Shown here: piece by piece, positions 14,975 to 15,546 of the stretch
Layout of the letters: each line of letters opens with the position of its first letter
How positions within the stretch are numbered: the first letter of the stretch is position 1
From: an uncultured Collinsella sp.
GTDB lineage: Bacteria; Actinomycetota; Coriobacteriia; Coriobacteriales; Coriobacteriaceae
Direction: 5' to 3'
Length of the DNA stretch: 15,546 bases
Assembly (NCBI GenBank): GCA_902494245.1
Contig: CABUSR010000039.1
Location: 1 to 15,546, forward strand
Program-made: the position numbers and the translations under genes
The notes under the pieces: generated by a model
What the model saw: the letters and a program-made list of their open reading frames with translations, nothing else
The model's database searches: none
Told to the model about the DNA's origin: nothing

Positions 14975-15064
14975 ACCGAGGTTCGAATCCATGCGGTGCC
15001 TACCTAAAAGAAAAGCCCCCGTTGCCGGGAGCTTTAATCTCAAATGGTGCGGCGTATAGGATTC
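14975..15064 (-). repeat. Right copy of the tRNA-Arg flanking direct repeat, running into tRNA-Arg copy A
   Basis: This matches 14784-14874. It holds the T-arm-like motif (14979-14990), a terminator (15035-15012) and the last 20 nt of intact tRNA-Arg (15064-15045). The match to the left copy ends inside the T-loop, while the tRNA gene itself continues. Confidence 0.85.
15005..15035 (-). terminator. Intrinsic terminator of tRNA-Arg copy A
   Basis: Minus-strand stem AAAGCTCCCG / CGGGGGCTTT (15035-15026 with 15021-15012), GCAA loop, one T-G pair, then TTTTCTTTT. The wobble pair sits one position away from that in the 14814-14844 terminator. Confidence 0.9.
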
Positions 15065-15121
15065 GAACCTATGACGTTCTGATTCGTAGTCAGACCCTCT
15101 ATCCAGCTGAGGTAACGCCGC
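15045..15121 (-). tRNA. tRNA-Arg(ACG), copy A
   Basis: A complete 77-base tRNA with encoded CCA. The acceptor GCGGCGT pairs with ACGCCGC and the discriminator is A. The anticodon loop CTACGAA, closed by TCTGA/TCAGA, gives ACG, expected to be modified to ICG for reading CGN codons. The T-arm is ATAGG-TTCGAAT-CCTAT. It is identical to copy B. Confidence 0.98.
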
Positions 15122-15133
15122 GACTTGTTGATT

Positions 15134-15162
15134 ATTATGCACATAGACTGAATATAGGTCAA
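15134..15162 (-). promoter_or_regulatory. Promoter of tRNA-Arg copy A
   Basis: TTGACC (15162-15157) and CATAAT (15139-15134) on the minus strand are exactly 17 bp apart, 12 bp before the mature 5' end. A long A/T tract (about 15166-15200) just upstream resembles an UP element, as in strong stable-RNA promoters. Confidence 0.85.
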
Positions 15163-15245
15163 GCGTTTTTTCAAAAAAAGTTATCGAATTTGATTTTTAC
15201 TCATTTGGAGGGCTTGGCACGATCTTCGGTGCATCGCGATATAAG

Positions 15246-15269
15246 AAAAGCCCCCGTTTCCGGAGGCTT
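15246..15269 (-). terminator. Intrinsic terminator after the second tRNA-Arg 3' fragment
   Basis: Minus-strand stem AAGCCTCCG / CGGGGGCTT (15269-15261 with 15256-15248) around a GAAA loop, then TTTTC. It follows the truncated tRNA 3' end at 15299-15280 and would stop read-through from copy B before the copy A promoter. Confidence 0.88.
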
Positions 15270-15279
15270 AAAACTCAAT

Positions 15280-15299
15280 TGGTGCGGCGTATAGGATTC
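15280..15299 (-). repeat. Detached 20-nt tRNA-Arg 3' end
   Basis: An exact copy of the last 20 nt of tRNA-Arg including CCA, 190 bp from the same bases in intact copy B (15489-15470). It is cut at the same nucleotide as the fragment at 14855-14874, after ATTC in plus-strand reading. It has no anticodon or D-arm, so it is not a tRNA. Confidence 0.9.
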
Positions 15300-15414
15300 C
15301 GCGCATCCGCTGCGCGGATCCGCACCGGCTTCGCCCGCCTGCCGGCGGACTCGCCCGCTCGCTAAAAACGCTCCGCGTTTTCTTGACGCTCGCGCCTCGA
15401 CCGAGGTTCGAATC
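15300..15414. repeat. GC-rich hairpin core B with T-arm-like end
   Basis: The second copy of the block at 14875-14989, with about five substitutions and no indels. It ends in plus-strand AGGTTCGAATC (15404-15414). The same hairpin series is present, including the terminator-like AAAACGC-TCC-GCGTTTT. I find no credible reading frame. Confidence 0.85.
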
Positions 15415-15431
15415 TCCGCAATGCCCCCGTA

Positions 15432-15460
15432 AAGGAAAAGCCCCCGTTTCCGGAGGCTTT
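15432..15460 (-). terminator. Intrinsic terminator of tRNA-Arg copy B
   Basis: Minus-strand stem AAAGCCTCCG / CGGGGGCTTT (15460-15451 with 15446-15437), GAAA loop, one T-G pair, then TTTTCC. Confidence 0.9.
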
Positions 15461-15469
15461 AAGTTCAAT

Positions 15470-15546
15470 TGGTGCGGCGTATAGGATTCGAACCTATGAC
15501 GTTCTGATTCGTAGTCAGACCCTCTATCCAGCTGAGGTAACGCCGC
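15470..15546 (-). tRNA. tRNA-Arg(ACG), copy B
   Basis: A complete 77-base gene, base-for-base identical to copy A and oriented the same way. Its 5' end is the last base of the window, so its promoter lies outside. Confidence 0.98.

Noticed and set aside
14855..15299. Additional tRNA-Arg genes at 14855 and 15280
   Set aside because: Only the last 20 nt match. The D-arm, anticodon arm and 5' acceptor strand are absent.
14781..15468. Short open frames in the tRNA-Arg region encoding similar RSRCGS- and RGILYAAPIE-like peptides
   Set aside because: The similarity arises from translating the repeated DNA and tRNA fragments. There are no ribosome sites, and tRNA bases fall within the frames.
14784..15546. 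A CRISPR array, suggested by regularly repeated short segments
   Set aside because: There are only two units, about 425 bp apart, containing tRNA genes and terminators. There are no short uniform spacers and no cas genes.

Overview
The window reads as a chromosomal segment of a GC-rich, Gram-positive actinobacterium. The most likely group is Coriobacteriia (Collinsella-like). The reasons are a strong G/C third-position bias, frequent GTG starts with GGAGG-type ribosome sites, a VanRS-like two-component pair, a CpsBCD-type tyrosine kinase module and tRNA genes with encoded CCA. This assignment is inference from gene content, not a database match. Every protein gene except the D-Ala-D-Ala carboxypeptidase lies on the minus strand, so genes below are listed from right to left.

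Right end (14681-15546): two identical tRNA-Arg(ACG) genes. Each is followed by a short non-coding insertion bounded by an exact 20-bp copy of the tRNA 3' end. Next (12239-14680) is an 813-residue protein of unknown function with TPR-like helices near its C-terminus, then tRNA-Ser(GCT) (12056-12146). An inverted 18-nt copy of the tRNA-Ser 3' end sits beyond its terminator, against the terminator of the convergent carboxypeptidase gene (10584-11924, plus strand).

Middle: divergent from the carboxypeptidase is a VanR/VanS-like regulator-kinase operon (10386-8427). It is followed by pstB, phoB-like and phoR-like genes in one run (8323-5227). These form the phosphate-uptake ATPase plus a phosphate-type two-component system, without the other Pst subunits or phoU nearby.

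Left: a three-gene operon cpsC-cpsD-cpsB (5031-2967) encodes a chain-length/adaptor membrane protein, a bacterial tyrosine kinase and a PHP-type tyrosine phosphatase. No glycosyltransferase genes are in view. A GNAT acetyltransferase (2927-2427) and the Hsp90 homologue htpG (2224-200) follow. The htpG promoter candidate and coding start are separated by a terminator-like hairpin, and htpG is followed by three successive hairpins.

Most of the protein genes concern the cell envelope: sensing (VanRS-like, PhoBR), peptidoglycan trimming (DD-carboxypeptidase) and polysaccharide control (CpsBCD). I see no CRISPR array, transposase, integrase or defence system. The least explained sequence is the repeated non-coding structure around the tRNA genes.
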